From Desulfovibrio sp. OttesenSCG-928-G15 (GTDB lineage: Bacteria > Desulfobacterota > Desulfovibrionia > Desulfovibrionales > Desulfovibrionaceae): a stretch of DNA of 29,998 bases. Shown here piece after piece: positions 1 to 6,705 of this stretch. The notes under the pieces are model-generated. The model searched no databases. It was not told the DNA's origin and saw nothing but the letters and a program-made list of their open reading frames with translations. The position numbers and the translations under genes were made by a program. How positions within the stretch are numbered: position 1 is the stretch's first letter; every line of letters starts with the position of its first letter. The DNA lies in the NCBI GenBank assembly GCA_030266525.1, contig JAJDIC010000018.1, positions 1-29,998 of the forward strand. Reading direction: 5' to 3'.

Positions 1-49
1 CAAATTAATATCCATGCTTACGATTGTTTTACGTTAAATAAAAATACCG

Positions 50-78
50 TTGACAATTGTTTTCCTAAATCGTAATAT
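50..78 (+). promoter_or_regulatory. Sigma-70 promoter for the element's first operon
   Basis: A perfect -35 box TTGACA (50-55) is followed after exactly 17 bases by TAATAT (73-78), one base from the consensus -10. It would start transcription near 85, just before the strong ribosome site of the gene at 104. The 8-mer ATTGTTTT occurs at 23-30 and again at 56-63 inside the spacer, 33 bp apart, so a repressor could bind there. Regulation is inferred; the boxes are seen directly. Confidence 0.8.
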
Positions 79-103
79 CTCTTCACCAAGGAGAGATTGC
101 GAT

Positions 104-796
104 ATGGACCCTATCGAACAGATCATTGATTTCCTAAACACTCCCCGCCCATTTTCGGCCCAAGGCGTTTCTTCTGTCCTGCAGAAACATGAGCTATGCA
201 AGCTTACAGTTTCTTTTGGCGAGTCGGATAAAACTTTCGCTCTGGGTACCCGCAAAGAGATTTCATCTATGAGAGATGATGGCTTAGACATTGGGAATAT
301 TCTGAGGACTGCCCTTCATTCTTCCATTGAGCCTAAGTCTTATCTGGCAAGTGTCTTTGATAGCGCTGTGTTTTTTGACGATATAGACGAATCGAGCGGG
401 GCAACTGGGGAAGAGCGATTTCTTGAAGCGTTCGGTCAGACGTTCACTTGGTTTGAGCAGTTTATGGCCAGCTGCGAAGCGGGCAAAATGAATGTGTCGG
501 CCTTAAATAAATACAAGGCAACGCGCCACATTAGCTTTGCGTTCACCGCCCCACCAAACAATCCTATGAATCCGATGCTCACCCCCGATGAGATGGGTGA
601 GCCATACGACGAACGCTTGGAAAGTGTTCTTCTTGTACGGTTTGTTTATCCTATCCTTTTTGGAAACAAGGGCCGAGAGCTTACAAAGATCAAGAGGTGC
701 TTGTTTTGCGGAACGTACTTTTTGGCTAAACGTTTAAGCGCTACTTTCTGTAGCGATACATGCAGAGGGGGGTATCACTATCATGCTGGAAAGTAA
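104..796 (+). CDS. CGNR-like zinc-finger protein of the element
   Basis: 230-residue protein of unknown function. Its last 34 residues hold a zinc-finger-like cluster C199-x2-C202-x13-C216-x3-C220 followed by a His-rich tail (H225, H227). This resembles the C-terminal finger of CGNR/ABATE-type putative stress regulators, but the match is made by eye and the N-terminal 190 residues are not recognised. The start at 104 is chosen because AAGGAGAG lies 8 bases upstream (88-95); an in-frame ATG at 50 would fall on the promoter's -35 box. It is the first gene after the promoter at 50-78 and overlaps the next small gene by 14 bases. A DNA- or RNA-binding regulatory role is likely but not shown. Confidence 0.7.
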   Translation: MDPIEQIIDFLNTPRPFSAQGVSSVLQKHELCKLTVSFGESDKTFALGTRKEISSMRDDGLDIGNILRTALHSSIEPKSYLASVFDSAVFFDDIDESSGATGEERFLEAFGQTFTWFEQFMASCEAGKMNVSALNKYKATRHISFAFTAPPNNPMNPMLTPDEMGEPYDERLESVLLVRFVYPILFGNKGRELTKIKRCLFCGTYFLAKRLSATFCSDTCRGGYHYHAGK

Positions 797-974
797 TAGA
801 AAAAGACAGGGCTCACACCCGAAAATTGACAGTGCTGTGGCAAGGGTTGATGAATTTTTACGCCAGTGTAAGCAAACTGGATATTCGGGGAACATCACGC
901 TGCTCTTACATTTTGGGAATGGCGTTCCGAGTGCCCTTGATATTTTGAGCGAAAGGGAACGAATCAAACTTTAA
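783..974 (+). CDS. Small hypothetical protein, coupled to the zinc-finger gene
   Basis: 63 residues. The start lies inside the end of the preceding gene (14-base overlap, different frame) behind a G-rich run (AGAGGGGGG, 765-773), which suggests translational coupling. The C-terminal half has the layout G-N-I-T-L-x-L-H-F-G-N-G-x-P-S followed by a charged end in I-K-L. This recalls small YezD/DUF2292-type proteins (G-S-I-T-x-x-x-Q-D-G-x-V-x-Q-I-E-x-x-E-K-I-R-L), but the similarity is weak and I assign no function. A strong terminator follows 55 bases downstream, so the operon from 50 seems to hold only these two genes. Confidence 0.5.
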   Translation: MLESNRKRQGSHPKIDSAVARVDEFLRQCKQTGYSGNITLLLHFGNGVPSALDILSERERIKL

Positions 975-1028
975 CTGAAACTTTCAATATCCCCGGTTCT
1001 TGAACCGCGCATAACAGCGCTTCTTTCA

Positions 1029-1081
1029 CCCCGGCAACAAGATGTCTCTTTTGGATGTCTGTTGCCGGGGTTTTTATTTTT
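1029..1081 (+). terminator. Rho-independent terminator of the two-gene operon
   Basis: An 11-bp perfect stem (CCCCGGCAACA 1029-1039 with TGTTGCCGGGG 1060-1070) encloses a 20-base loop and is followed by TTTTTATTTTT (1071-1081). The Shine-Dalgarno of the next gene begins immediately after the U-tract at 1082. The genes from 1095 on therefore depend either on read-through or on a promoter I cannot place. Confidence 0.9.
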
Positions 1082-1094
1082 GGAGGTAATTCTC

Positions 1095-1319
1095 ATGACA
1101 AATGTTGTTATTGAAAATCTTCGTTCAACTCTCCCAGTGGTTTTTACGCGCAAAACCATCTGCGCAAACCTTGGCGGACTCTTGGCTGTCGGAACACTGG
1201 CAAACTTGGATTCACAGGGTAAGGGGCCTGGCGGTGTCCGGGCCGGAAAAAGCGTAGTGTACGAAAAGGAGGTCTTCCTAAGCTGGTTGGAAAATAGAAT
1301 GACCGGAGGCCAGCAGTGA
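1095..1319 (+). CDS. AlpA-like / excisionase-type small DNA-binding protein
   Basis: 74 residues. The layout is typical of short winged-helix regulators of satellites and prophages (AlpA/excisionase class): an N-terminal helix, R-K-T-I-C-A-N-L-G-G-L as a first helix-turn-helix element, T-L-A-N-L-D as recognition region, G-K-S-V-V-Y as wing strand, and a closing helix F-L-S-W-L. In P4-like elements such proteins activate excision or the integrase promoter; that role is inference here. GGAGG (1082-1086) sits 8 bases before ATG 1095. An upstream in-frame ATG at 1062 lies in the terminator stem and is rejected. It overlaps the next gene by 4 bases (GTGA). Confidence 0.75.
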   Translation: MTNVVIENLRSTLPVVFTRKTICANLGGLLAVGTLANLDSQGKGPGGVRAGKSVVYEKEVFLSWLENRMTGGQQ

Positions 1320-1618
1320 ACGGCCTTCAACGAAAAAGCCCCTGCCCGTGCGTCAACACGGCTGGGGCTCAAAAGCACGAAAATGGTCAGGTTTCGTTCA
1401 CAAATGATTACCCTGATTTTGCCCCAATGGTCAAGCCAAGGTGCTTGCATTGCATATTTTTCAAGACTGTGAGGCTTGCTCGAGGCGTCCGGACGTTCTG
1501 CCGTTTGTCGGGCGAAAAAGTAGGGCCGGGCGAGGGGTGCCCATTTTATGACGGGGGGGAAACTGGTTTAATCGGCCTTCATAGCCTTCAAGTCCCGCTG
1601 GGAAGGGAGGCACTATGA
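1316..1618 (+). CDS. Four-cysteine zinc-ribbon-like mini-protein A
   Basis: 100 residues starting with GTG behind GGAGG (1305-1309), overlapping the upstream stop by 4 bases. The core is C43-x2-C46-x15-C62-x12-C75 with S-G-E-K just after the third cysteine, a plausible zinc-binding knuckle. A further C-P-C sits at residues 10-12. The next gene encodes a shorter protein with the same first three cysteine spacings and the same SGEK, so the two are tandem paralogues. Function is unknown. Their place directly before the primase suggests a part in replication control or in host interaction, which is inference. Confidence 0.7.
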   Translation: MNGLQRKSPCPCVNTAGAQKHENGQVSFTNDYPDFAPMVKPRCLHCIFFKTVRLARGVRTFCRLSGEKVGPGEGCPFYDGGETGLIGLHSLQVPLGREAL

Positions 1619-1821
1619 GCGCTGCACGAAAGGTTTCATACGGTGTTTCCCTCGGCACCTTGGCTGCCTGTCGAACCTGCGGGTATTACCGCGAAATACC
1701 TTCAAAGGTGCGGTTGCGCCGTTTGTGCATGTGGTCGGGCGAAAAGCTGACCGCTGTTGCAGTGACCTTTGATTGTGCCGGATACCATGCCGGGGAATGG
1801 GGGGAGTTATGGGAAGTATAG
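1615..1821 (+). CDS. Four-cysteine zinc-ribbon-like mini-protein B
   Basis: 68 residues, ATG overlapping the previous TGA by 4 bases, with GGGAGG just upstream. The cysteine pattern is C19-x2-C22-x15-C38-x15-C54, and S-G-E-K follows the third cysteine, as in the 1316 gene product. Both proteins also have an aromatic pair right after the first CxxC (FF or YY). The end overlaps the primase start by 13 bases, so translation of the primase is probably coupled to it. No function can be assigned. Confidence 0.7.
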   Translation: MSAARKVSYGVSLGTLAACRTCGYYREIPSKVRLRRLCMWSGEKLTAVAVTFDCAGYHAGEWGELWEV

Positions 1822-3977
1822 AACATCCCACTTGGAAAGCCCAAGCCCTGTTCCTTGCGGAACAAGATATTCCTGTGTTCCCGACAAAAAACAAAAGACC
1901 GCTGACAACTCACGGCTATCTGGATGCCACCATCGATAAAAAACAGATTCAAGAATGGGGGGACCAGTGGCCCGATGCCGTACCGGGGATTCCCACCGGC
2001 GAGAAAGTAGGGTTCTTTGTTTTGGATGTGGACCGGCCAAAAAAAGATGGTGAACCGGACGGCCTCGACACGTTGCGCGACCTTACCGAGAAATATGGCT
2101 CACTGCCTTTTACTCGCAGCCAGATGACCCCCAGCGGCGGCGCGCACTACTTGTTCAAAATTCCCTCTGATGGTCGGGACATTCGCAATAGTGCCAAAAA
2201 GATAGCACCTGGCCTCGATATTCGGGGAAACGGGGGATATGTCTGCTTTTACGGTTTCAGCAATGATTTTGAAATTGCTGCCCCCCCACAGTTCATTCTC
2301 GACCTGATTGAGAACGCCAAGAAAAAAACGGAACCGGCCCCAAGTGCCTATACCCAGGCACCGCGCCTGTCCGGTTCATGGCGGGACAATCCATATATCA
2401 AGAAAGCCATTGAAGACGAACTTGCACGCATTTATTCCACACCTTCAGGTGGAAGAAGCGACATAGAAAACGAGGTTTCCTTCAATCTGGCCGGGTGGGT
2501 TGCCAGTGGCGTTCTTGGCGAAGGCGAGGCCCGCGACATGCTTCTTGACGCCGCGACTGCAAACGGCCACGTCCGTGATGACGGTATGGCGGCTGTACTC
2601 AAGACTATTGAATCAGGCATGAAGGCGGGCATGCAACATCCACGGGGAGTCCCGGAGTCGGAAAAACAAAAACCGGGAGAGTCCAATAGTACCCCTAAAA
2701 CCAAAGCCACAGAAGAAGAAAAGGAAAGTCCTCAGTATGCAGCTGCAATGCGTACCTTGGATATGTTCGGCAGAGACAACCTTATATTCAGCCAGAGTGC
2801 GTTTTGGCTGTGGACCGGCAAAATATGGCGGCGTTGTGAAGAGCTTGAAATTCGTCAGAAAATTCAGCGGCAAGAGGCAAAAAGTAGTAAGCTCACGGCC
2901 AATTTTATCAATAGCACAACCGCACTGATTCAGAACGAAGTCTTTAAGCCAGAACACAAGTTTGATGTGGTTCGTCGTGACATTGCAGCCGCGAACGGAG
3001 TGCTGCACTGGACAGGCGAGAAATGGGAGTTGCAATCTCACGTTCGTGAACATTACCGCACTGCCTGCCTTCCTGTTGCCTATGAACCAGGCATGACGGC
3101 AGAACGCTTTTTACAGTTCATGGACGAAATATTTGATACCGACCCCGACAAGAAAGACAAGCAGTGCCTCTTATTGGAGGCAATCGGCTACAGTCTTCTT
3201 TCATCATGTGAATATGAAAAATTCATTTTGCTGATAGGTGCGGGAAGCAATGGCAAGTCAAAAATTATGGATGTTCTCACCGGCCTTGTCGGTTCATCCC
3301 ACATATGCGCCGTCCAGCCTTCCCAGTTTACGAACCGCTTTCAGCGAGCGCACCTTCGCGGAAAACTTGTAAACCTTGTTACCGAGCTTGCCCAGGGCGC
3401 TGAAATTGCCGACGCGGAATTGAAGGCAATCAGTAGCGGCGAATTGATTACCGCAGAACACAAGCTCAAGCCACCTTTCGATTTTCACCCCTTCTGCACT
3501 TGCTGGTTTGGCTCAAACCACCTTCCTCATACAAGGGATTTTTCCCAAGCCCTTTTCAGGCGGGCAATAGTGATTCCTTTTAACCGCGTTTTTACTGAGG
3601 AAGAGCAAGATAAGCACCTCAAAGAAAAGCTCTTGGCTGAACTGCCGGGAATTTTGAACCTGGCCCTTGAGGCTCTAGCCAATCTTTTCAAACGCGGAAT
3701 GTTCACGAAAACCACCTCTTGTGAAGCGGCAAAAGCAGAATGGCGTGTTGAGGCCGACCAGGTGGCACAGTTTATTGAAGAGCGATGTGACAGGAAGGCC
3801 GGGGCATGGGAAACCTCTGCAAAGCTCTATGAGTCATACCGAGAGTGGGCAGGCCATGCAGGAATACACAAGACGCTCAATAAAAAGAACTTTGGCACAA
3901 GGATGATCGGTTTGGGGGCCCAGTCCGGTAGGGGGGCAGGGGGGCACCGTGTTTTGTATGGATACCAGGTTGTTTAG
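1809..3977 (+). CDS. P4-type primase-polymerase / SF3 helicase replication protein
   Basis: 722-residue multidomain replication initiator, comparable in size and plan to phage P4 alpha protein. The N-terminal prim-pol domain shows F-F-V-L-D-V-D with D73 and D75 as metal ligands, then P-S-G-G-A-H with H113. The C-terminal superfamily-3 helicase has Walker A G-A-G-S-N-G-K-S (G477, K483), a Walker-B-like strand ending T-E-L, and the sensor motif W-F-G-S-N-H-L-P. A winged-helix-like tail (L-Y-E-S-Y-R-E-W ... R-V-L-Y-G-Y) is the part that in P4 alpha binds origin iterons. The start at 1809 is preferred over 1773 because GGGGAG precedes it and the domain begins right after. Iterons begin at its stop codon, which fits an initiator placed next to its own origin. 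Confidence 0.93.
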   Translation: MGSIEHPTWKAQALFLAEQDIPVFPTKNKRPLTTHGYLDATIDKKQIQEWGDQWPDAVPGIPTGEKVGFFVLDVDRPKKDGEPDGLDTLRDLTEKYGSLPFTRSQMTPSGGAHYLFKIPSDGRDIRNSAKKIAPGLDIRGNGGYVCFYGFSNDFEIAAPPQFILDLIENAKKKTEPAPSAYTQAPRLSGSWRDNPYIKKAIEDELARIYSTPSGGRSDIENEVSFNLAGWVASGVLGEGEARDMLLDAATANGHVRDDGMAAVLKTIESGMKAGMQHPRGVPESEKQKPGESNSTPKTKATEEEKESPQYAAAMRTLDMFGRDNLIFSQSAFWLWTGKIWRRCEELEIRQKIQRQEAKSSKLTANFINSTTALIQNEVFKPEHKFDVVRRDIAAANGVLHWTGEKWELQSHVREHYRTACLPVAYEPGMTAERFLQFMDEIFDTDPDKKDKQCLLLEAIGYSLLSSCEYEKFILLIGAGSNGKSKIMDVLTGLVGSSHICAVQPSQFTNRFQRAHLRGKLVNLVTELAQGAEIADAELKAISSGELITAEHKLKPPFDFHPFCTCWFGSNHLPHTRDFSQALFRRAIVIPFNRVFTEEEQDKHLKEKLLAELPGILNLALEALANLFKRGMFTKTTSCEAAKAEWRVEADQVAQFIEERCDRKAGAWETSAKLYESYREWAGHAGIHKTLNKKNFGTRMIGLGAQSGRGAGGHRVLYGYQVV

Positions 3978-4184
3978 TGACGTGAGTGACGTGACAGTGA
4001 CGCGAGAAAAAATGTCACGTCACTGTATAACTATGTAATATTACAGATGATACCCGGAATAGTGACGTGAGTGACGCATTTTTTAATTCTTTACGCGCAA
4101 GGGGAATATATATGTCTTTATTTTTAAAAAAAGAAAAAGTGAGAGAATGTAGAAAGTCACGTCACTCACGTCACTCACGTCACT
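3976..4184. repeat. Bidirectional iteron array, probable replication origin
   Basis: Nine copies of the 9-mer AGTGACGTG lie between the primase stop and the nuclease gene. On the + strand: 3976-3984, 3985-3993, 3996-4004 (variant ending GCG), 4061-4069 and 4070-4078 (variant ending GCA). On the - strand: 4016-4024, 4158-4166, 4167-4175 and 4176-4184. The 20 bases at 3976-3995 recur as an exact inverted copy at 4156-4175. An AT-rich stretch (about 4079-4140) between the outer clusters could be the unwinding element. Iterons beside a P4-type primase are the known origin layout of P4-like replicons; activity is inferred. Confidence 0.85.
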
Positions 4185-4210
4185 ATTTTTTATCCTTCAT
4201 GGACAGATAG
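4112..4210 (+). CDS. Possible 32-residue micro-protein encoded through the iterons
   Basis: ATG at 4112 is preceded by AAGGGG (4099-4104) at a usable 7-base spacing. The frame stays open for 32 codons to TAG at 4208-4210, 11 bases before the nuclease start. The inverted iteron cluster is a multiple of three, so it reads as three Ser-Arg-His repeats inside a Lys/Arg-rich peptide. It may be a real basic micro-protein or only a leader that couples translation to the nuclease gene. It may also be chance; no homologue is known to me. Confidence 0.3.
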   Translation: MSLFLKKEKVRECRKSRHSRHSRHYFLSFMDR

Positions 4211-4221
4211 CGGGAGGAACC

Positions 4222-4689
4222 GTGAAAATCATCATTGATAGCCGAGAACAAGCGCCCTACCAGTTCAGCCGGTATCCTGACGTGACAGTTCAGGCGGCCA
4301 CATTGGTCACAGGCGATTACAGCTTGCATGGCCTGCAAGACCGCATTGGCCTTGAGCGCAAAACCCTTGATGACCTTGCCGGGACATTGACCAAGGGCAG
4401 GGACCGCTTTCAACGCGAATGCGAGCGCGGGCGTGGCCTGGAATACTTCGGCCTGATTATCGAGGCCAGCATGGAAGACGTTCGGAATCACAACTACCGC
4501 TCACAAATGACCCCGCAGAGCCTTTTGCAAACCCTGGCTACATATTCCGTTCGGTATGGTCTGCATGTGCATTGGTGCGGCAACCGGGCAGGCGGCGAGT
4601 ACATGGTTTATTCGCTTCTGCAAAAGTATCTGCGAGAGGCTGAAACGCGCTTGAAGCGCATCGTCACGGCACATGGGGAGGTGGCGTGA
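4222..4689 (+). CDS. ERCC4-domain (XPF/Mus81-type) nuclease
   Basis: 155 residues forming a single ERCC4 nuclease domain. Seen directly: I-I-I-D-S-R-E at the start (D6, R8, E9), G-D-Y (G31, D32), and the signature E-R-K-T-L-D-D (E45, R46, K47) that forms the metal-dependent active site in XPF/Mus81 nucleases. There is no helicase or helix-hairpin-helix domain, as is usual for stand-alone phage versions thought to cut branched DNA during replication or recombination. It starts with GTG behind GGGAGG (4212-4217). The stop overlaps the next start (TGATG). It lies just past the iterons and probably belongs to the replication module. Confidence 0.9.
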   Translation: MKIIIDSREQAPYQFSRYPDVTVQAATLVTGDYSLHGLQDRIGLERKTLDDLAGTLTKGRDRFQRECERGRGLEYFGLIIEASMEDVRNHNYRSQMTPQSLLQTLATYSVRYGLHVHWCGNRAGGEYMVYSLLQKYLREAETRLKRIVTAHGEVA

Positions 4690-4970
4690 TGGCCTGCCGC
4701 TTATGGGAAATCAGCGAAAACCTGCACCGGGCTGAGTTGTCGGCGTTGGAGCGGGACAAGTTGGTTGCTGAGTGGTGTCGGTTGACCGGGCAACAGGTGC
4801 GTCAGGTTGACGCACCTTCCGGTGGCGCACAGCCGAAAGAGCAAGGAATACGCGAAACATCCCGCCAGTTAGGATTATCTGAACCTGACGTGCGCCGCGC
4901 CGTCAAGGTCGCCTCCCTTACCACCGGAAACGCGAGCTTAACCTTTAACATAATAGGAGAATTGAGATGA
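4689..4970 (+). CDS. Truncated ParB-like protein (middle segment only)
   Basis: 93 residues that match only the central part of phage ParB/Spo0J-like proteins: L-W-E-I-S-E-N-L-H-R-A-E-L and A-L-E-R, then a linker with G-G-x-Q-P-K-E-x-G-I, then a helix-turn-helix-like R-E-T-S-R-Q-L-G-L-S-E-P-D-V-R-R-A-V-K-V-A-S-L. The N-terminal nucleotide-binding domain usual in the family is missing, and the text after K-V-A-S-L is short and unlike the family. ATG 4689 fits GGGGAGG upstream best; a GTG at 4686 is also possible. The frame is intact and coupled on both sides, so it may still be a working DNA-binding fragment. Alternatively it is a relic. Confidence 0.7.
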   Translation: MACRLWEISENLHRAELSALERDKLVAEWCRLTGQQVRQVDAPSGGAQPKEQGIRETSRQLGLSEPDVRRAVKVASLTTGNASLTFNIIGELR

Positions 4971-5206
4971 CCACAGAACTGCATGAACTCTTCAAAACGG
5001 CACAGGACTATTACCGTAGCAACGGTTTCGACCTGGACGATCCGGACGCGAAAACGCGTGAGGACTATTGGCACAATTGCTTAGCGTTGGCGGTAGACGA
5101 CCTCAGCGGCCTTTCCGCGTTTGAAAAACTGCATAAGTTTTCCCGATGCGTCAGGAGCATTGAGGAAGGCATAGCCAACCTGAAAAACAGCAAAAAGGAG
5201 CAATAA
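4967..5206 (+). CDS. Hypothetical acidic/helical protein
   Basis: 79 residues, not recognised. The sequence is mostly helical by composition, with an acidic patch D-L-D-D-P-D-A-K in the middle and a Lys-rich end. AGGAG lies 8 bases before the ATG, which overlaps the upstream TGA by 4 bases (ATGA). The position in an unbroken chain of overlapping genes argues that it is translated. No signal peptide, membrane segment or known motif is seen. Confidence 0.65.
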   Translation: MTTELHELFKTAQDYYRSNGFDLDDPDAKTREDYWHNCLALAVDDLSGLSAFEKLHKFSRCVRSIEEGIANLKNSKKEQ

Positions 5207-5208
5207 AA

Positions 5209-5478
5209 ATGGCGACACAAAACCGTAATATCGTTGACCCTGGGAAGTTTTTTGTTGAGCAGGCAGTAGCCCGCACGGCTGAGATGGAAAGTAAGATGTC
5301 CGTGGCCGACAACTGGGACCGGGTTGTTCGGGAGGAACCACAGCAAATATTCACAGCCCCGCAAGCGGCAAAAATACTTAAGGAGAAGTCACTTGAAAAA
5401 GCATCTGGGGAAGAAGAATCCGAGGGTGCGCGGGTGTTGGCTCTATGGAAACATAAGGGGTTGCTCTCATGCCAATAA
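5209..5478 (+). CDS. Hypothetical protein
   Basis: 89 residues beginning only two bases after the previous stop, with AAGGAG (5196-5201) upstream. It is charged and likely helical. The end overlaps the following gene by 10 bases. There is no recognisable domain; a short E-E-E-S-E stretch lies near the C-terminus. It is kept as a gene because of the Shine-Dalgarno and its place in the coupled gene chain. Confidence 0.6.
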   Translation: MATQNRNIVDPGKFFVEQAVARTAEMESKMSVADNWDRVVREEPQQIFTAPQAAKILKEKSLEKASGEEESEGARVLALWKHKGLLSCQ

Positions 5479-5663
5479 AGATTCAGTCGCGCCCTATAGG
5501 CGATAACGAGGCAAGGGCTGGGGAAATCTATCGCTATTTCCGCGATTCAAACATGCTCTTCATGGGGCGCGATAAGAAGATGGAAAAAGGTAAACTTCTT
5601 CGTTTGGCTGAGGAAAAAGCCCTCAAGGATATTGAGTCCCTGATGCGCCGAAGCGGCCAATAG
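5469..5663 (+). CDS. Small basic hypothetical protein
   Basis: 64 residues, overlapping the previous gene by 10 bases, with a weak ribosome site (AAGGGG, 5455-5460). It is rich in Lys/Arg and probably all-helical (R-D-K-K-M-E-K-G-K, A-E-E-K-A-L-K-D-I-E). No motif ties it to a known family. It lies just upstream of the packaging- and scaffold-like genes. Confidence 0.55.
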   Translation: MPIKIQSRPIGDNEARAGEIYRYFRDSNMLFMGRDKKMEKGKLLRLAEEKALKDIESLMRRSGQ

Positions 5664-5684
5664 AACCACATTGGAGATTGCAAT

Positions 5685-6113
5685 ATGAGTACGCGAAAAA
5701 ACGCTACAGCTACGCGGGGGCGACCTTTCCCAAAAGGGAACCCAGGCAGACCGTCAGGCTCGTTAAACAAGGCGACATTGGCCGCTATGGCGTTGCTTGA
5801 CGGCGAGGCCGAGGTGTTGACGCGCAAGGCCGTGGAATTGGCGTTGGAGGGCCATTTCCCGGCCCTGAAACTCTGCCTTGAACGTCTGGTGCCAATCCGG
5901 AAGGAGAGGCCCTTGGATGTGGTCTTGCCTGAATTTGCCGGGGTTGACTCTCTGCCGAAACTGACGGCGGCATTAATTGAGGCCGTGGGGGCCGGAGAGT
6001 TAACCGCCGGGGAAGCGGGGGCGTTGTCCACCTTGGTAACCAATCATGGCAAGGCGCTTGAATTGATGGAACTTGAAAAGCGTATAGCTGTGCTTGAAAA
6101 TCGAAAACCGTAA
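5685..6113 (+). CDS. DUF5681-type phage protein
   Basis: 142 residues. The N-terminus carries the hallmark of DUF5681 proteins, a basic G-R-P-F-P-K-G-N-P-G-R-P-S-G-S-L-N-K stretch (about residues 12-29). The rest is helical, with the C-terminus (E-L-E-K-R-I-A-V-L-E) likely to form a coiled coil. In tailed phages such proteins commonly lie just before terminase and head genes, and some may act as small-terminase-like DNA binders; the biochemical role is not established. Here no large terminase follows, so the protein could steer a helper phage's packaging machinery. TTGGAG sits 9 bases before the start. Confidence 0.7.
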   Translation: MSTRKNATATRGRPFPKGNPGRPSGSLNKATLAAMALLDGEAEVLTRKAVELALEGHFPALKLCLERLVPIRKERPLDVVLPEFAGVDSLPKLTAALIEAVGAGELTAGEAGALSTLVTNHGKALELMELEKRIAVLENRKP

Positions 6114-6138
6114 CAATTTAACAGATGGAGAAAATACA

Positions 6139-6705
6139 ATGCAATCCTTTGGTTCTTTTGACGAGAGGGAAGATAGGGTGCCCGGCATGGGCGAAGATTA
6201 CGATTTGGCCTTTGCCGAGGATATGGAAATCGATGAAAAATTGCTCGCCAGTTTTAAAAAGACAGCGCGGGAGCTTGGTATACCTCATGGAAAAGCGCAG
6301 AAGCTTGCTGATATGTACGCCGAACGGATCGCGGAATCCATGCAGGAGTCTGACGCTGCAATGGCGGGGGCAAAGAAAAAATGGGAATCCACGATTATGT
6401 CCCGTCCTGGATTCAGACAGGAATTGCCTGCTGCTCAAAAGGTGCTGAAAGAATACGGCAACGACGAACTTCCCGATCTCCTGCGACAGTCTCTGTTGGG
6501 TTCGCATCCGGCCTTTTTTGATTTCATGGTGAAGGTTGCCGGAGCAATCAAAAGCTCAAGCATGGGGGCTTCTTCAACGTCACCGGCTCAGCGAGGCGTT
6601 TCCTTGGCTGACAAACTATGGCCGGACAAACCAGCCGCCAAGCCCAGAAGTGGCGGCAAAACGGCTGCTGACCGCATGTGGCCGGATATGGAGTGGTTGA
6701 AATGA
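6139..6705 (+). CDS. Scaffold-like phage head-assembly protein with two C-terminal WPD motifs
   Basis: 188 residues resembling the scaffold/protease-region proteins found beside phage capsid genes. It has an acidic N-terminus, the helix D-E-K-L-L-A-S-F-K-K-T-A-R-E-L-G-I, a matching Q-K-L-A-D-M-Y-A-E helix, and a segment ending G-N-D-E-L-P-D-L-L ... G-S-H-P-A-F-F-D-F-M. The C-terminus carries a short motif twice: A-D-K-L-W-P-D (W161) and A-D-R-M-W-P-D (W181), exactly 20 residues apart. Phage relatives usually have one comparable tail motif, which I take to be the coat-binding end. The start at 6139 is favoured by GGAG 8 bases upstream. No capsid gene accompanies it in the window, which hints at interference with a helper phage's head. 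Confidence 0.7.
   Translation: MQSFGSFDEREDRVPGMGEDYDLAFAEDMEIDEKLLASFKKTARELGIPHGKAQKLADMYAERIAESMQESDAAMAGAKKKWESTIMSRPGFRQELPAAQKVLKEYGNDELPDLLRQSLLGSHPAFFDFMVKVAGAIKSSSMGASSTSPAQRGVSLADKLWPDKPAAKPRSGGKTAADRMWPDMEWLK

Noticed and set aside
3976..4184. CRISPR array
   Set aside because: The repeats are 9-mers on both strands with no unique spacers of regular length and no cas genes, so they are iterons.
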